A stretch of DNA of 64,000 nucleotides from NCBI RefSeq assembly GCF_050632395.1, contig NZ_CP192600.1, forward strand, positions 310,001 to 374,000, in the 5' to 3' direction. The DNA comes from JAUYQR01 sp050632395. GTDB lineage: Bacteria > Pseudomonadota > Alphaproteobacteria > Rhodobacterales > Rhodobacteraceae. The notes under the pieces are model-generated. The model had not been told where the DNA came from. It was given only the letters and a program-made list of their open reading frames with translations, and did no database searches. Shown here one piece after another: positions 33,114 through 42,342 of this stretch. How positions within the stretch are numbered: the first letter of the stretch is position 1; each line of letters starts with the position of its first letter. The position numbers were made by a program, and so were the translations under genes.

Positions 33114-34064
33114 TTACACCTCGCGTGGCGCGGCGGCGCGACGGAGGCGGTCGTTGATCGCGCGCCCGAGGCCGGTGTCCGGGACCGGAGCGAAGGCGAT
33201 AGAGCCGTTTGCACCGGCCTGCAGATCGGCTTCGCGCAGCGTGTGGAACAGCGCCGCGGCCGCTTCGACCAGATCGCCCGTTGCGGACAGCGTCAGATCA
33301 CCGTTGATCGGCCCGAAACCAACCAGCACCTCGCCAGAGCGGGCGGTCGAAGCGTTCAGGCGAACGCTTGCGCTCGGTGCGTAGTGCGAGGCGAGCTGGC
33401 CGGGGGCGGTGATTTTCGGGCTGGTTCCGGCTACGGCAAGCGGATGGCCAAGCGCTGCCTCCAACGCCTCGACCGGAAGTCCGCCGGGACGCAGAAGCGT
33501 GGGCGACGGGTGCAGCGTGACGATGCTAGATTCGACCCCCACAGAGCAGGGACCGCCGTCGATAACCGCCGCAATGCGACCGCCGAGGCCATCTAGAACA
33601 TGCGACGCTCGCGTCGGCGACACTCGGCCAGACGGGTTGGCCGAGGGCGCGGCCAAGGGGATGCTGCAGGCTGAAAGCAGCGCCTGGGCGACAGGATGCG
33701 CCGGCACCCGGATCGCAACGCTGTCCAGCCCCGCGGTGACGAGTGGTGACAGGCGCGACGGTTCCTTCAGTGGCACGACGAGTGTCAGCGGACCGGGCCA
33801 GAATGCGGCCGCCAGCGCGCGCGCCTCCGGCGAGAAAATCGCATAGTCCTCGGCTGCCGCAAGGCTCGGCAGGTGAACGATCAGCGGGTTGAAACGGGGC
33901 CTGCCCTTCGCATCGAAGATCCGCGCCACGGCAATATCTGACGTCGCGTCACCGCCAAGGCCGTAGACAGTTTCGGTTGGAAACGCGACAAGCTGACCGT
34001 CGCGTAGAAGCGCCACGGCGCGGTCAATGTCCTGCGGGGATGGCTCCAGAAGTTCGGTCATCAT
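33114..34064 (-). CDS. sua5: L-threonylcarbamoyladenylate synthase (Sua5 type)
   Basis: A 316-residue protein. An N-terminal YrdC domain (VAFPTETVYGLGGDAT, KGRPRFNPLIVHL, and PLAAPSANPSGRVSPT) is followed by the Sua5-specific C-terminal domain from about 205. It makes threonylcarbamoyl-AMP for t6A37 in tRNA, upstream of TsaD and TsaE, both in this window. The start is ATGATG, and either codon could serve. It is the first intact housekeeping gene after the IS element. Confidence 0.94.
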   Translation of the reverse strand: MMTELLEPSPQDIDRAVALLRDGQLVAFPTETVYGLGGDATSDIAVARIFDAKGRPRFNPLIVHLPSLAAAEDYAIFSPEARALAAAFWPGPLTLVVPLKEPSRLSPLVTAGLDSVAIRVPAHPVAQALLSACSIPLAAPSANPSGRVSPTRASHVLDGLGGRIAAVIDGGPCSVGVESSIVTLHPSPTLLRPGGLPVEALEAALGHPLAVAGTSPKITAPGQLASHYAPSASVRLNASTARSGEVLVGFGPINGDLTLSATGDLVEAAAALFHTLREADLQAGANGSIAFAPVPDTGLGRAINDRLRRAAAPREV

Positions 34065-34178
34065 CGGAATGACGCAGCGTCCGGCTTGAAGGGTGGCATG
34101 GGTTGTTTAGCCTCCCAGCTTGGACGCGTTCTTACGCGACACCTAAGAATTTGCCAAGCGACACCGACGGAGAGAGAA

Positions 34179-35882
34179 ATGCCTTATCGCGCGCCGCTTG
34201 CGGACACCCGTTTTATTCTGGCGCATGTTGCCGGCTTCGCCGAGGTCGCCGCCACAGAGCGGTTCGCCACGGCAACGCCCGACTTGGTGGATGCCGTTCT
34301 GACCGAGGCCGCACGGATCAGCAGCGATGTGCTGGCCCCGTTGAACAGGATTTCGGACAAGGTCGGTGCGCGGCTGGAAAACGGGGTTGTCACCTCGCCA
34401 CCGGGGTTTGACGCGGGCTATCGCGCCATTGCAGAAGGCGGCTGGATAGGTATTTCGGCGGACCTGGCGTTTGGTGGGATGGGATTGCCGATCGCCCTAT
34501 CGGCGGCGGTGGATGACATGATGGCGGGGGCTTGCATTGCGCTGCAGGTCAATCCCTTGCTGAGCAAGGGCCAGATCGAGGCGCTGCAACATCATGCGAG
34601 CGACGAGATCAAGGCGCTGTACCTGCCAAAGCTCATTTCCGGTGAATGGTCGGGCACGATGAACCTGACCGAACCGCAGGCGGGCAGCGACGTGGGCGCC
34701 CTTCGGACGCGGGCGGAGTTTCTGGACGATGGTGCCTATGCCATCACCGGACAGAAGATCTACATCAGTTGGGGTGACAGCGATCTGGTGGCGAACGTCT
34801 GCCACTTGGTGCTGGCACGGCTGCCGGGCGCGGCCGAGGGGACGCGCGGCATCAGTTTGTTCATGGTCCCGAAGTTCCTGCCCGATCAGGCCGGCAAGCC
34901 GGGCGTTCGAAACGGCGTGCGCGTGGTCAGCATCGAACACAAGTTGGGCCTGCATGGCAGCCCGACCTGCGTGATGCAGTTTGACGCCGCCAAGGGCTGG
35001 CTGGTGGGTGAGCCGAACCGGGGCATGGCCGCCATGTTCACCATGATGAACAACGCGCGGCTTGGCGTCGCGGTGCAGGGCGTTGGTGTGGCCGAGGCCG
35101 CGTTGCAGCACGCGCTGGCCTATGCGCAAGACCGGCGGCAGGGTGAAACGCCGGTTTCGGGATCGGGTGCCATCATCGACCACGCCGACGTGCGGCGAAT
35201 GCTGGCCACAATGCGTGCCGAGGTGTTTGCTGCGCGGGCAATCGCACTTAGCTGCGCAGTGGCAACGGACATGGCGGTGGCGACGGGCGGGGTAGACTGG
35301 GCGGCGCGGTCGGCGCTGCTGACGCCGATCGCCAAGGCATATGGCACCGATGTGGGCAACGCCGTGGCACATCAGGGCGTGCAGGTGTTCGGCGGCATGG
35401 GCTTCATCGAAGAAACCGGGGCGGCGCAGTTCGTCCGCGACGTTCGCATCACGGCGATCTATGAAGGCACCAACGGAATACAGGCGATGGATCTGGTGGG
35501 GCGCAAGATGTCGGATGGCGGCGAGGCGGCGTTCCGGATGATCGACGAGGTTCAGCGTGGGGCCGAGGCTGCTCGCGCTGCGCTGCCCGATCTGGCGGGG
35601 GACGTGTGGGCCGCCGCTGAAGCGCTGCGCGACGCGACGGAACGGTTGGTTGGGCAGGCGCTGAACGACCGGTTTGCTGGCGCCGTGCCCTATCTGCGCG
35701 CCTTCGCTCGGGTGCTGGGCGGGCACATGCACCTGAAGGCGGCGTTGGCGGATTCCGCACGCTTGCCTGTGGCGCAGGTGATGATCCGACGGCTGCTGCC
35801 AGAACATCAGGGCCTGCTGGCCGAGGTGCGCGAGGGGGCGGCGGGCCTCTACGCGGTGACGCCTGCGGATCTTGCGCCATGA
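34179..35882 (+). CDS. Acyl-CoA dehydrogenase, DmdC-like (3-methylmercaptopropionyl-CoA dehydrogenase family)
   Basis: A 567-residue flavoenzyme, longer than short-chain acyl-CoA dehydrogenases because of an extra C-terminal domain, as in DmdC. MNLTEPQAGSDVGALRTRAE is the FAD/substrate loop, and AIYEGTNGIQAMDLVGRK carries the catalytic Glu. DmdC acts in demethylation-route DMSP catabolism, but close paralogues use other acyl-CoAs and no dmdB or dmdD is next to it. The ATG at 34179 follows GGAGAGAG. It is coupled to the next gene by a 4-base overlap. Confidence 0.88.
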   Translation: MPYRAPLADTRFILAHVAGFAEVAATERFATATPDLVDAVLTEAARISSDVLAPLNRISDKVGARLENGVVTSPPGFDAGYRAIAEGGWIGISADLAFGGMGLPIALSAAVDDMMAGACIALQVNPLLSKGQIEALQHHASDEIKALYLPKLISGEWSGTMNLTEPQAGSDVGALRTRAEFLDDGAYAITGQKIYISWGDSDLVANVCHLVLARLPGAAEGTRGISLFMVPKFLPDQAGKPGVRNGVRVVSIEHKLGLHGSPTCVMQFDAAKGWLVGEPNRGMAAMFTMMNNARLGVAVQGVGVAEAALQHALAYAQDRRQGETPVSGSGAIIDHADVRRMLATMRAEVFAARAIALSCAVATDMAVATGGVDWAARSALLTPIAKAYGTDVGNAVAHQGVQVFGGMGFIEETGAAQFVRDVRITAIYEGTNGIQAMDLVGRKMSDGGEAAFRMIDEVQRGAEAARAALPDLAGDVWAAAEALRDATERLVGQALNDRFAGAVPYLRAFARVLGGHMHLKAALADSARLPVAQVMIRRLLPEHQGLLAEVREGAAGLYAVTPADLAP

Positions 35883-36904
35883 GCGACGGGGTCCGCCACC
35901 CTTTTCCGGATGTCCCGCAAGAAGGTGAGGCTGTTGCGGTGGCGGACGGCGTTTTGTGGCTGCGCCTACCGCTGCCGATGGCGCTTGACCACGTGAACAT
36001 CTACGCGCTGGACGAAGGCGATGGCTGGACGTTGGTTGATGGCGGCCTGTTCTCGCGTCGCACGGTGGCAATCTGGGAGCGGCTTTTGGCCGGACCGCTT
36101 CAAGGGCGACCGGTGCGGCGCGTGATCCTGACGCATCACCACCCTGACCATGTTGGCATGGTTGGCTGGTTTCAAGACCGCGGGGCCGAGGTTCTGGCAA
36201 CACGGATCGCCTGGCTTTACGCGCGGATGCTGGTGCTTGACGTGCAAGATCGCCCATCGGCCGAGGCGATGACCTTCTATCGCCGTGCCGGCGTGCCGGA
36301 CGCCGAGCTTGCGCGCCGCGCTGCGGAGCGGCCGTTCAACTTTGCCGACGTGGTTGCGCCGATGCCGGTCGGGTTCACCCGGCTGGCCGAAGGTCAGACT
36401 CTGCGCGCGGCAGGCCGCGACTGGGTTGTACGCATTGGCCAAGGCCACGCACCAGATCACGCAACGCTTTGGTCGGATGACGGGCTGGTGCTGGGCGGGG
36501 ACCAACTTCTGCCGGGGATTTCTGCCAACATCGGCGTCTACCCTACCGAGCCGGATGCCGACCCTCTGACCGAATGGCTGGAAAGCTGCGAACGGTTTCG
36601 GGCGCTGGCCGACGACCGCCAGCTAATCCTGCCGGGACACAAGCTGCCGTTCACTGGGTTACCCTTTCGGCTTGTCCAGATGATCGAAAACCATGCCTCA
36701 GCACTTGGCCGGCTGGTCGACCATCTGGTCCATCCCCGGACCGCGCAGCAATGCTTCCTGCCGCTTTTCAAGCGCGAGATCAGCGCAGGCGAGCAGGGCT
36801 TGGCGCTGGTCGAAGCGGTGGCGCATCTGAACTGCCTTCTGGGCCGCGGTATGGTAAAGCGGTCTCTAAGCCACGGCGGCGCCTGGCTTTGGGAGAGGGT
36901 TTGA
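35879..36904 (+). CDS. Metallo-beta-lactamase-fold hydrolase
   Basis: A 341-residue MBL-superfamily protein with HHHPDH at 86-91, further metal ligands in GQGHAPDHATLWSDD and LPGHKLPF, and a C-terminal helical tail. Members are commonly thioesterases or glyoxalase II-like hydrolases; coupling to an acyl-CoA dehydrogenase (ATGA overlap) makes a thioesterase-like role plausible but unproven. Confidence 0.85.
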   Translation: MSDGVRHPFPDVPQEGEAVAVADGVLWLRLPLPMALDHVNIYALDEGDGWTLVDGGLFSRRTVAIWERLLAGPLQGRPVRRVILTHHHPDHVGMVGWFQDRGAEVLATRIAWLYARMLVLDVQDRPSAEAMTFYRRAGVPDAELARRAAERPFNFADVVAPMPVGFTRLAEGQTLRAAGRDWVVRIGQGHAPDHATLWSDDGLVLGGDQLLPGISANIGVYPTEPDADPLTEWLESCERFRALADDRQLILPGHKLPFTGLPFRLVQMIENHASALGRLVDHLVHPRTAQQCFLPLFKREISAGEQGLALVEAVAHLNCLLGRGMVKRSLSHGGAWLWERV

Positions 36905-36907
36905 AAC

Positions 36908-37357
36908 ATGGCGAAAGCTGCCAAGACTGCCATCCAAGCAACGGAGAAGGCACCGGCAAAACCTGCGGCCAAGAACGCCGTTAAACCTGCTGCCAAGCCG
37001 TCTCATGCCGAAAAGCCGAAAAGTCCGGCGGAATGGGCCTATGATCGCTTGGTCATGTATATCCGCGCTTTCGAGCGTGATCTGGATGCCAAGGACGAAA
37101 TCGCCATGGGCTTTGCCGGTGACGAGGCCGGCGTGCTGCGGATCGAGGGTTTGGGCTACTTCGACCCGGACATCCTGACCTTCTATGGCCGTGACGAGGC
37201 GGGTGCAAAGACGCAGCTCATCCAGCACATCAGCCAGCTATCCGTCACCCTGCGTGCGGTGCCGAAAGCCGCAGATGACGAGGAACCGCCCCGCCGCATC
37301 GGGTTTCACCTGACCTCCGGCTGGCTTGGCGGCGATTCGGGGGACGCCTCGGCCTGA
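36908..37357 (+). CDS. Conserved hypothetical protein (DUF6173-like)
   Basis: A 149-residue protein. A Lys/Ala-rich N-terminal tail (1-38) is followed by a compact domain from KSPAEWAYDRLVMYIRAFE to RRIGFHLTSGWLG. From memory it matches the DUF6173 family seen in Rhodobacteraceae; I cannot verify this. It starts 3 bases after the MBL gene and so is probably co-transcribed with it. Confidence 0.65.
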   Translation: MAKAAKTAIQATEKAPAKPAAKNAVKPAAKPSHAEKPKSPAEWAYDRLVMYIRAFERDLDAKDEIAMGFAGDEAGVLRIEGLGYFDPDILTFYGRDEAGAKTQLIQHISQLSVTLRAVPKAADDEEPPRRIGFHLTSGWLGGDSGDASA

Positions 37358-37447
37358 ATGTCGCGGTACCCGTCGCCCTGCCCCCGTGACAGCCCGGGAC
37401 TTATGGGCTATGGGCGTGAAAGACAGCAATAAACTGGGAACCATAAC

Positions 37448-37597
37448 ATGGCCGATCATCAGCAATCCGAATACAAACACGGCTCGATGGACATCCGTGC
37501 GCAGGAAAAGACCTTTCATGGCTTCATCCGCATGGCAACTTGGGGTGTCGTGATCTCGCTGCTCATTCTGATCATTGCTGGGCTGGCAAACGCCTGA
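37448..37597 (+). CDS. aa3-type cytochrome c oxidase subunit IV
   Basis: A 49-residue single-helix protein (MADHQQSEYKHGSMDIRAQE, then a hydrophobic segment WGVVISLLILIIAGLANA) that matches the bacterial CoxIV family. It is a small accessory subunit of aa3 oxidase in the inner membrane. The oxidase core genes are not in this window, as is usual for this orphan gene. The 90 bases upstream hold no other gene. Confidence 0.88.
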   Translation: MADHQQSEYKHGSMDIRAQEKTFHGFIRMATWGVVISLLILIIAGLANA

Positions 37598-37623
37598 GCC
37601 TGCGCCGTTTTCCCGGAGGTTCC

Positions 37624-38238
37624 ATGCTTCGCCTTGTCCTGAGCTTGATGGCCGTTGTCGGCCTTGCTGCCTGCGCTGCGGAACCGAAGTGGGCGTCCGA
37701 TGCTGATGTTCAGGCGGCGCGTTTCGTGGCCGGGCCGCCAACCTACGTCACACTCTATACGGTTCTGAACAACAATTCGAACTCAGGCGCCCACTCTGCC
37801 ATTCTGGTGAACGCATCCGAGCGCGCGATCTTCGACCCCGCCGGCACTTGGTACCACCCTCGACTGCCAGAGCGGAACGAGGTTCATTTTGGCATGACGG
37901 ACAAGATGGTCGCCTATTACATCGATTATCATGCCCGCAAGACCTTCCGCGTGGTGGAGCAGAAGGTCTTCGTCTCGCCCGAAGTTGCGGAACTGGTTCT
38001 GGCACGGATGAAAGCCTACGGTGCGGTGCCAAAGGCGATGTGCACCCAAGCAACCTCGAACGTGCTGCGCGGCGTGCCGGGATTTGAAAGCTTGCCGTCC
38101 ACCTGGTTCCCCAAGCAACTTTCGATTGCCTTTGGCAAACTGCCCGGTGTGACGACAAGAACGATCACCGACGACGACGACGACAACAATCACGGCGTTC
38201 TTCTGGTTCAGGCGAACGGCAAACCCGTCGAAGGATAA
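37624..38238 (+). CDS. Putative lipoprotein of unknown function
   Basis: A 204-residue precursor. The signal peptide MLRLVLSLMAVVGL is followed by lipobox LAAC (Cys18). The mature part includes THVTLY-like YVTLYTVLNNNSNSGAHSAI and YYIDYHARKTFRVVEQKVF, with an acidic run near the C-terminus. The pattern NSGAHSAILVN, then a lone Cys in AMCTQATSNVL, could mark a papain-like His/Cys fold, but I do not recognise the family with confidence. GGAGG sits 5 bases before the ATG. Confidence 0.7.
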   Translation: MLRLVLSLMAVVGLAACAAEPKWASDADVQAARFVAGPPTYVTLYTVLNNNSNSGAHSAILVNASERAIFDPAGTWYHPRLPERNEVHFGMTDKMVAYYIDYHARKTFRVVEQKVFVSPEVAELVLARMKAYGAVPKAMCTQATSNVLRGVPGFESLPSTWFPKQLSIAFGKLPGVTTRTITDDDDDNNHGVLLVQANGKPVEG

Positions 38239-38241
38239 GGA

Positions 38242-38826
38242 ATGCGCATCTTCGGCGTCATCCTTGCAGGCGGGCAGGCGCGCCGCATGGGTGGGGCCGA
38301 CAAAGCGCTGGTGTCGTTAGCGGGAAAGCCGCTTATAGCGCATGTGGTGGAGCGTTTCGCGCCACAGGTCGAGGCGCTGGCAATTTCGGCTAATGGCGAT
38401 GCCGGGCGGTTTGACCGTCTCGCCCTGCCGGTGCTTCCCGATGCTGATCGCCTTGGCCCGCTGTCCGGCATCCTCAGCGCACTGGACTGGGCAGCTCCTC
38501 TGGGCGCGGAGGCCGTAGTATCGGTGCCGGTCGACGCGCCGTTCCTGCCCGGTGACCTCGTACCGCATCTGGTGCTGGCGGGCGGCGATGACGTGGCGAT
38601 TGCGGTGGCGGCGGGCCATGAGCATCCGGTTCTAGGTCTTTGGCCCGTGGCGGTGCGCGGCAGACTGGCCGCGTTTCTGGCGTCTGGGTCCAAGCCGAAG
38701 GTTCTGGATTTCTGTGCGCAGGTTGGCGCGAAACGGGCGGAGTTTGCCGATGACAGGGCATTCCTGAACGTGAACACGCCGCAAGATTTGGCCCGCGCCG
38801 AGGCGGTGATTGGGGGCCAGCGGTGA
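38242..38826 (+). CDS. mobA: Molybdenum cofactor guanylyltransferase MobA
   Basis: A 194-residue nucleotidyltransferase with the signature ILAGGQARRMGGADKAL near residues 7-23, metal-binding VPVDAPFLP, and the C-terminal FLNVNTPQDLARAE. It adds GMP from GTP to Mo-molybdopterin, giving the guanine dinucleotide cofactor for DMSO-reductase-type enzymes. It overlaps mobB by 4 bases (GTGA). Confidence 0.95.
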   Translation: MRIFGVILAGGQARRMGGADKALVSLAGKPLIAHVVERFAPQVEALAISANGDAGRFDRLALPVLPDADRLGPLSGILSALDWAAPLGAEAVVSVPVDAPFLPGDLVPHLVLAGGDDVAIAVAAGHEHPVLGLWPVAVRGRLAAFLASGSKPKVLDFCAQVGAKRAEFADDRAFLNVNTPQDLARAEAVIGGQR

Positions 38827-39320
38827 AGGTTTACGGCATCATCGGATGGAAGAATTCCGGCAAGACCGGGCTCATGGAGCGGCTGGTGGCCGAGATAACC
38901 GGGCGCGGATTTTCAGTCTCGACCGTCAAGCATGTGCATCACGCCGTCGATCTGGACCAACCGGGAAAGGACAGCTTCCGGCACCGCGCGGCCGGCGCCC
39001 GCGAGGTGGTCTTGGCCTCGGCCGAACGCTTTGCCTTGATGGTGGAACATCGCGGGCCGGAACTGGAACTCCCGGCGATTCTGGCGCGGTTGGCGCCGGT
39101 CGATCTGGTGCTGGTCGAAGGCTACAAGCGCGACGCTCATCCGAAGGTCGAGGTGTGGCGCGCCGAGACCGGTCAGGCGCTGATCCAGACGGGCGATCCT
39201 CTGGTGCGGGCGGTGGCAACGGATGCAGCGCTGGGCGGCCTTTCCGTGCCTGTGCTGGACCTGAACGATACCAAAGCGGTGGCAGAGTTCATCCTGCGTG
39301 AGGTGGGCCTTGCGGTTTGA
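38823..39320 (+). CDS. mobB: Molybdopterin-guanine dinucleotide adapter MobB
   Basis: A 165-residue P-loop GTPase (GWKNSGKTGLMERLV at 8-22) with the later block LVEGYKRDAHPKVEVWR. It binds GTP and assists MobA. The GTG start overlaps the mobA stop, and the 3' end overlaps the next gene by 23 bases. Confidence 0.94.
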   Translation: MKVYGIIGWKNSGKTGLMERLVAEITGRGFSVSTVKHVHHAVDLDQPGKDSFRHRAAGAREVVLASAERFALMVEHRGPELELPAILARLAPVDLVLVEGYKRDAHPKVEVWRAETGQALIQTGDPLVRAVATDAALGGLSVPVLDLNDTKAVAEFILREVGLAV

Positions 39321-40149
39321 CCGGGTGGTCATCGTCGATTGGTCTGGGCGTTCAAGCCGCAGCCCGAAGGCTGCCTGCAAGGATGCGATCTGGGTGGGCA
39401 TCTGCGAAGACGGGCGGGAAACACAGACCTATCATCGCAGCCGGGCCGACGCCGAAGCCATCTTGCGCCGGCTCTTGCAGGATGGCGGGCATCAGTTGAT
39501 CGGCTTTGATTTTCCGATGGGATATCCGGCTGGCTTGGCAGAGCGGCTGACCGGCACGGCGTCGGCGCGCGCCCTTCACGCCTGGATCGCTGCGCAGATC
39601 AAGGATGCGCCCGACAATGCCAACAACCGCTTCGACGTGGCCGCCCGCGTCAACCGGCATCTCGGTCTCAAGGGGCCGTTCTGGGGCTGCCCGAAAGCGC
39701 GGCCGTTGGCATCCCTGTCGTCGCTGAAAGACGTTGACTACGGCGCCCTTCGGCTGGCCGAAAAGCGGCGGGTGGAGGTTGAAAATCCTCCGGCAAAGCC
39801 GGTTTGGCAGTTGCTTGGCGCAGGGTCGGTGGGGTCGCAGGCGCTGCTGGGCATTCCCGTGGTTCACCGCCTGGCTGCTACCTTCGGGGCCGCTGTCTGG
39901 CCGTTTGAACCGGTGGCCGCGCTGACTCTTGCCGAGGTTTACCCCTCGCTTCTGGCCCGGGCGATCACAGCGGCAGGCGACAGCATACCGGACCGCGCAC
40001 AGGTGCGCCTTCTTGCGCGCGCGCTGTGGCGGCTGGCGCAGAAGGACCGGCTCGCCCCGCTGTTGGAGACCCCTGAAATTGCTGGTGAAGAGGGTTGGAT
40101 CTTGGGCGCCGGTCACGTCGCGGCGCTTGAGGGGGCTTTGGCATGGTGA
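39298..40149 (+). CDS. RNase H-like fold protein encoded with mobAB (DUF429-like)
   Basis: A 283-residue protein. RVVIVDWSGRSSRSP at the start and LIGFDFPMGYPAGLAERL near 70 resemble the acidic strands of DUF429/RNase H-like proteins. In relatives it is often annotated only as a molybdopterin guanine dinucleotide synthesis protein because of position. The GTG start is inside mobB; a TTG four codons later is the alternative. The 3' end overlaps the acetyltransferase by 7 bases. The function is unknown. Confidence 0.65.
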   Translation: MRWALRFDRVVIVDWSGRSSRSPKAACKDAIWVGICEDGRETQTYHRSRADAEAILRRLLQDGGHQLIGFDFPMGYPAGLAERLTGTASARALHAWIAAQIKDAPDNANNRFDVAARVNRHLGLKGPFWGCPKARPLASLSSLKDVDYGALRLAEKRRVEVENPPAKPVWQLLGAGSVGSQALLGIPVVHRLAATFGAAVWPFEPVAALTLAEVYPSLLARAITAAGDSIPDRAQVRLLARALWRLAQKDRLAPLLETPEIAGEEGWILGAGHVAALEGALAW

Positions 40150-40730
40150 CGGTGCGAAAAGGTCTGCCCCCGGCCCTGCGCTGGAAAGGCGCCCAGCTTT
40201 ACTGGGAGGCGTTCGGCGCAAAGCTGGGCCGCGTCCTTGGACCGGAAGACCGTGCGCTGGTGTTCTTTGACCGGGTGATACGCGGCGACCATTGCGTGAT
40301 CGCGCTGGACAGCTCAGGGGTGCTTCTGGGCCTTGCCGGGTTCAAGACGGTCGAGGGCAGCTTTGCAGGCGGAACATGGGCCGACCTGCGGGCGGTCTAC
40401 GGTCCATTCGGCGGGCTGTGGCGCGGCGCGGCGCTCTGGGCCCTCAGCCGCGAGGTGGACAACGATCGCTTCCTGATGGACGGTCTCTGCGTCACCGCAC
40501 CGTCGCGTGGCCAAGGCGTGGGGACCGCGTTGATGCAGGCGATCTGCGACGAGGCACTGGTGCGCGGCTACGCTTCGGTGCGCCTTGATGTGGTTGTTTC
40601 CAACGTCAGGGCACGCCAACTTTATGAGCGCGAAGGGTTCGTAGCCACGCGGACACAAAGGCTCGGCCTGTTGCGCCACCTTTTCGGTTTTGCAGCGACT
40701 GTTACGATGGTGCGCATGCTTCGCCCCTGA
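40143..40730 (+). CDS. GNAT family N-acetyltransferase
   Basis: A 195-residue GNAT with the acetyl-CoA loop VTAPSRGQGVGTALMQAI and the strand VRLDVVVSNVRARQLYEREG. It is the last gene of the mobA-mobB-RNase H-like cluster (7-base overlap). Substrate unknown; the last 25 residues are hydrophobic and basic. Confidence 0.88.
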   Translation: MVTVRKGLPPALRWKGAQLYWEAFGAKLGRVLGPEDRALVFFDRVIRGDHCVIALDSSGVLLGLAGFKTVEGSFAGGTWADLRAVYGPFGGLWRGAALWALSREVDNDRFLMDGLCVTAPSRGQGVGTALMQAICDEALVRGYASVRLDVVVSNVRARQLYEREGFVATRTQRLGLLRHLFGFAATVTMVRMLRP

Positions 40731-40790
40731 GCGCTTGCCTAGGTCCCTGTGGCCTGTCAGAATATGATCAAATTTCCCGAGGAGGGCAGC

Positions 40791-42248
40791 ATGATTTCGA
40801 AACGCGAGTTCTACATCAACGGGGCTTGGGTCCACCCGTCCTTGCCACGGGATTGCCCGGTGATCGACCCATCAACCGAAGATGCTTGCGCGGTGATCTC
40901 GCTTGGCAGCGAGGCCGATACGAATGCAGCGGTGGTAGCGGCGAAGGCGGCGTTTCCGGCATGGGCAGCTACCCCCCCGGCGGATCGGCGGCGTTACGTC
41001 GAAGGCATCCTCGCGCAATATGAAAAACGGGTCGAAGAAATGGCCCGCGCGATCAGCCTTGAAATGGGCGCGCCCATCGACATGAGCCGCGACAGCCAGG
41101 CGCCCTGCCTGCCGTGGCACCTGAAGAACTTCCTGACCGCTTTCGACCAGATCGAATGGATCAAGCCGCTTGGCCCCCACGCCCCGAACGACCGCATCGC
41201 GCTGGAGCCGATTGGCGTCGTGGGCCTGATCACACCGTGGAACTGGCCGATGAACCAGGTGACGCTGAAGGTCATCCCGGCGCTTCTGGCGGGCTGCACC
41301 TGCGTGCTGAAGCCGTCCGAAGAATCGCCGCTGTCTTCCATGCTGTTTGCCGAGTTCTGCCATGATGCCGGCGTGCCTGCGGGCGTGTTCAACCTTGTGA
41401 ACGGCGACGGCCCCGGCGTCGGTAGTCAGCTATCGGCCCACCCGGACGTTGAGATGATCAGCTTCACGGGCAGCACCCGTGCCGGTCGTGCGATCTCGGT
41501 CGCTGCTGCGCAGACATTGAAGCGCGTGACGCTGGAACTGGGCGGCAAAGGGGCCAATGTGATCTTCGCCGACGCTGATGAACGCGCGGTAGAACGCGGC
41601 GTGCGCCACATGATGAACAACTCCGGTCAGTCCTGCAACGCGCCGTCGCGGATGCTGGTGGAGCGACCCTATTACGACCGTGCGGTGGAAATAGCTGCCG
41701 AGGTCGCCTCGTCGATCAAGGTTGGCCCGGCGAGCGAACCCGGCAAGCACATCGGCCCGGTGGTGAACAAGCGCCAGTGGGAACAGATTCAGGGGTACAT
41801 CCAGAAAGGCATCGACGAAGGTGCGCGGCTGGTGGCGGGTGGCCTTGGCCTGCCCGAAGGGATGAACAAGGGCTTCTATGTGCGCCCCACCGTCTTTGCC
41901 GACGTGAAACCCGGGATGACCATCGAAAAGGAAGAGATCTTTGGCCCCGTGCTGTCGATCATCCCCTTCGAGACGGAAGAAGACGCCGTACGCATCGCCA
42001 ACGACACGCCCTACGGCCTGACGAACTATGTCCAGTCGCAAAACGGCGCACGGCGCAACCGGCTGGCTCGGATGCTGAAATCCGGGATGGTCGAGATGAA
42101 CGGGAAATCGCGGGCGGCAGGGTCGCCCTTCGGTGGGGTGAAGGCCTCGGGCCGTGCGAGGGAAGGCGGGCACTGGGGGATCGAGGAATTCCTTGAGGTC
42201 AAGGCGATCTCGGGCTGGGATTCCAGCGTGGACATCGCCGCCGAATAG
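40791..42248 (+). CDS. NAD(P)-dependent aldehyde dehydrogenase
   Basis: A 485-residue ALDH. Its oxyanion segment is TPWNWPMNQ near 148-156, the general base is Glu249 in ELGGKG, and the nucleophile is Cys282 in NNSGQSCNAPSR. The C-terminal PFGGVKASGRAREGG is typical. It oxidises an aldehyde to the acid; the substrate is not evident. The ATG at 40791 follows GAGGAGGG; an ATG 14 codons upstream lacks a ribosome site. It is followed 94 bases later by a flavoenzyme gene, which may act before it. Confidence 0.93.
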   Translation: MISKREFYINGAWVHPSLPRDCPVIDPSTEDACAVISLGSEADTNAAVVAAKAAFPAWAATPPADRRRYVEGILAQYEKRVEEMARAISLEMGAPIDMSRDSQAPCLPWHLKNFLTAFDQIEWIKPLGPHAPNDRIALEPIGVVGLITPWNWPMNQVTLKVIPALLAGCTCVLKPSEESPLSSMLFAEFCHDAGVPAGVFNLVNGDGPGVGSQLSAHPDVEMISFTGSTRAGRAISVAAAQTLKRVTLELGGKGANVIFADADERAVERGVRHMMNNSGQSCNAPSRMLVERPYYDRAVEIAAEVASSIKVGPASEPGKHIGPVVNKRQWEQIQGYIQKGIDEGARLVAGGLGLPEGMNKGFYVRPTVFADVKPGMTIEKEEIFGPVLSIIPFETEEDAVRIANDTPYGLTNYVQSQNGARRNRLARMLKSGMVEMNGKSRAAGSPFGGVKASGRAREGGHWGIEEFLEVKAISGWDSSVDIAAE

Positions 42249-42342
42249 CTTCTGACGTTTTCAGACCTGCAACGGTCGCCCGCCTTGCTAACGCGAGGCG
42301 GGCAGACAGGCCTAGGCTGGGCCAGCAACAGATAGGCCAGCC

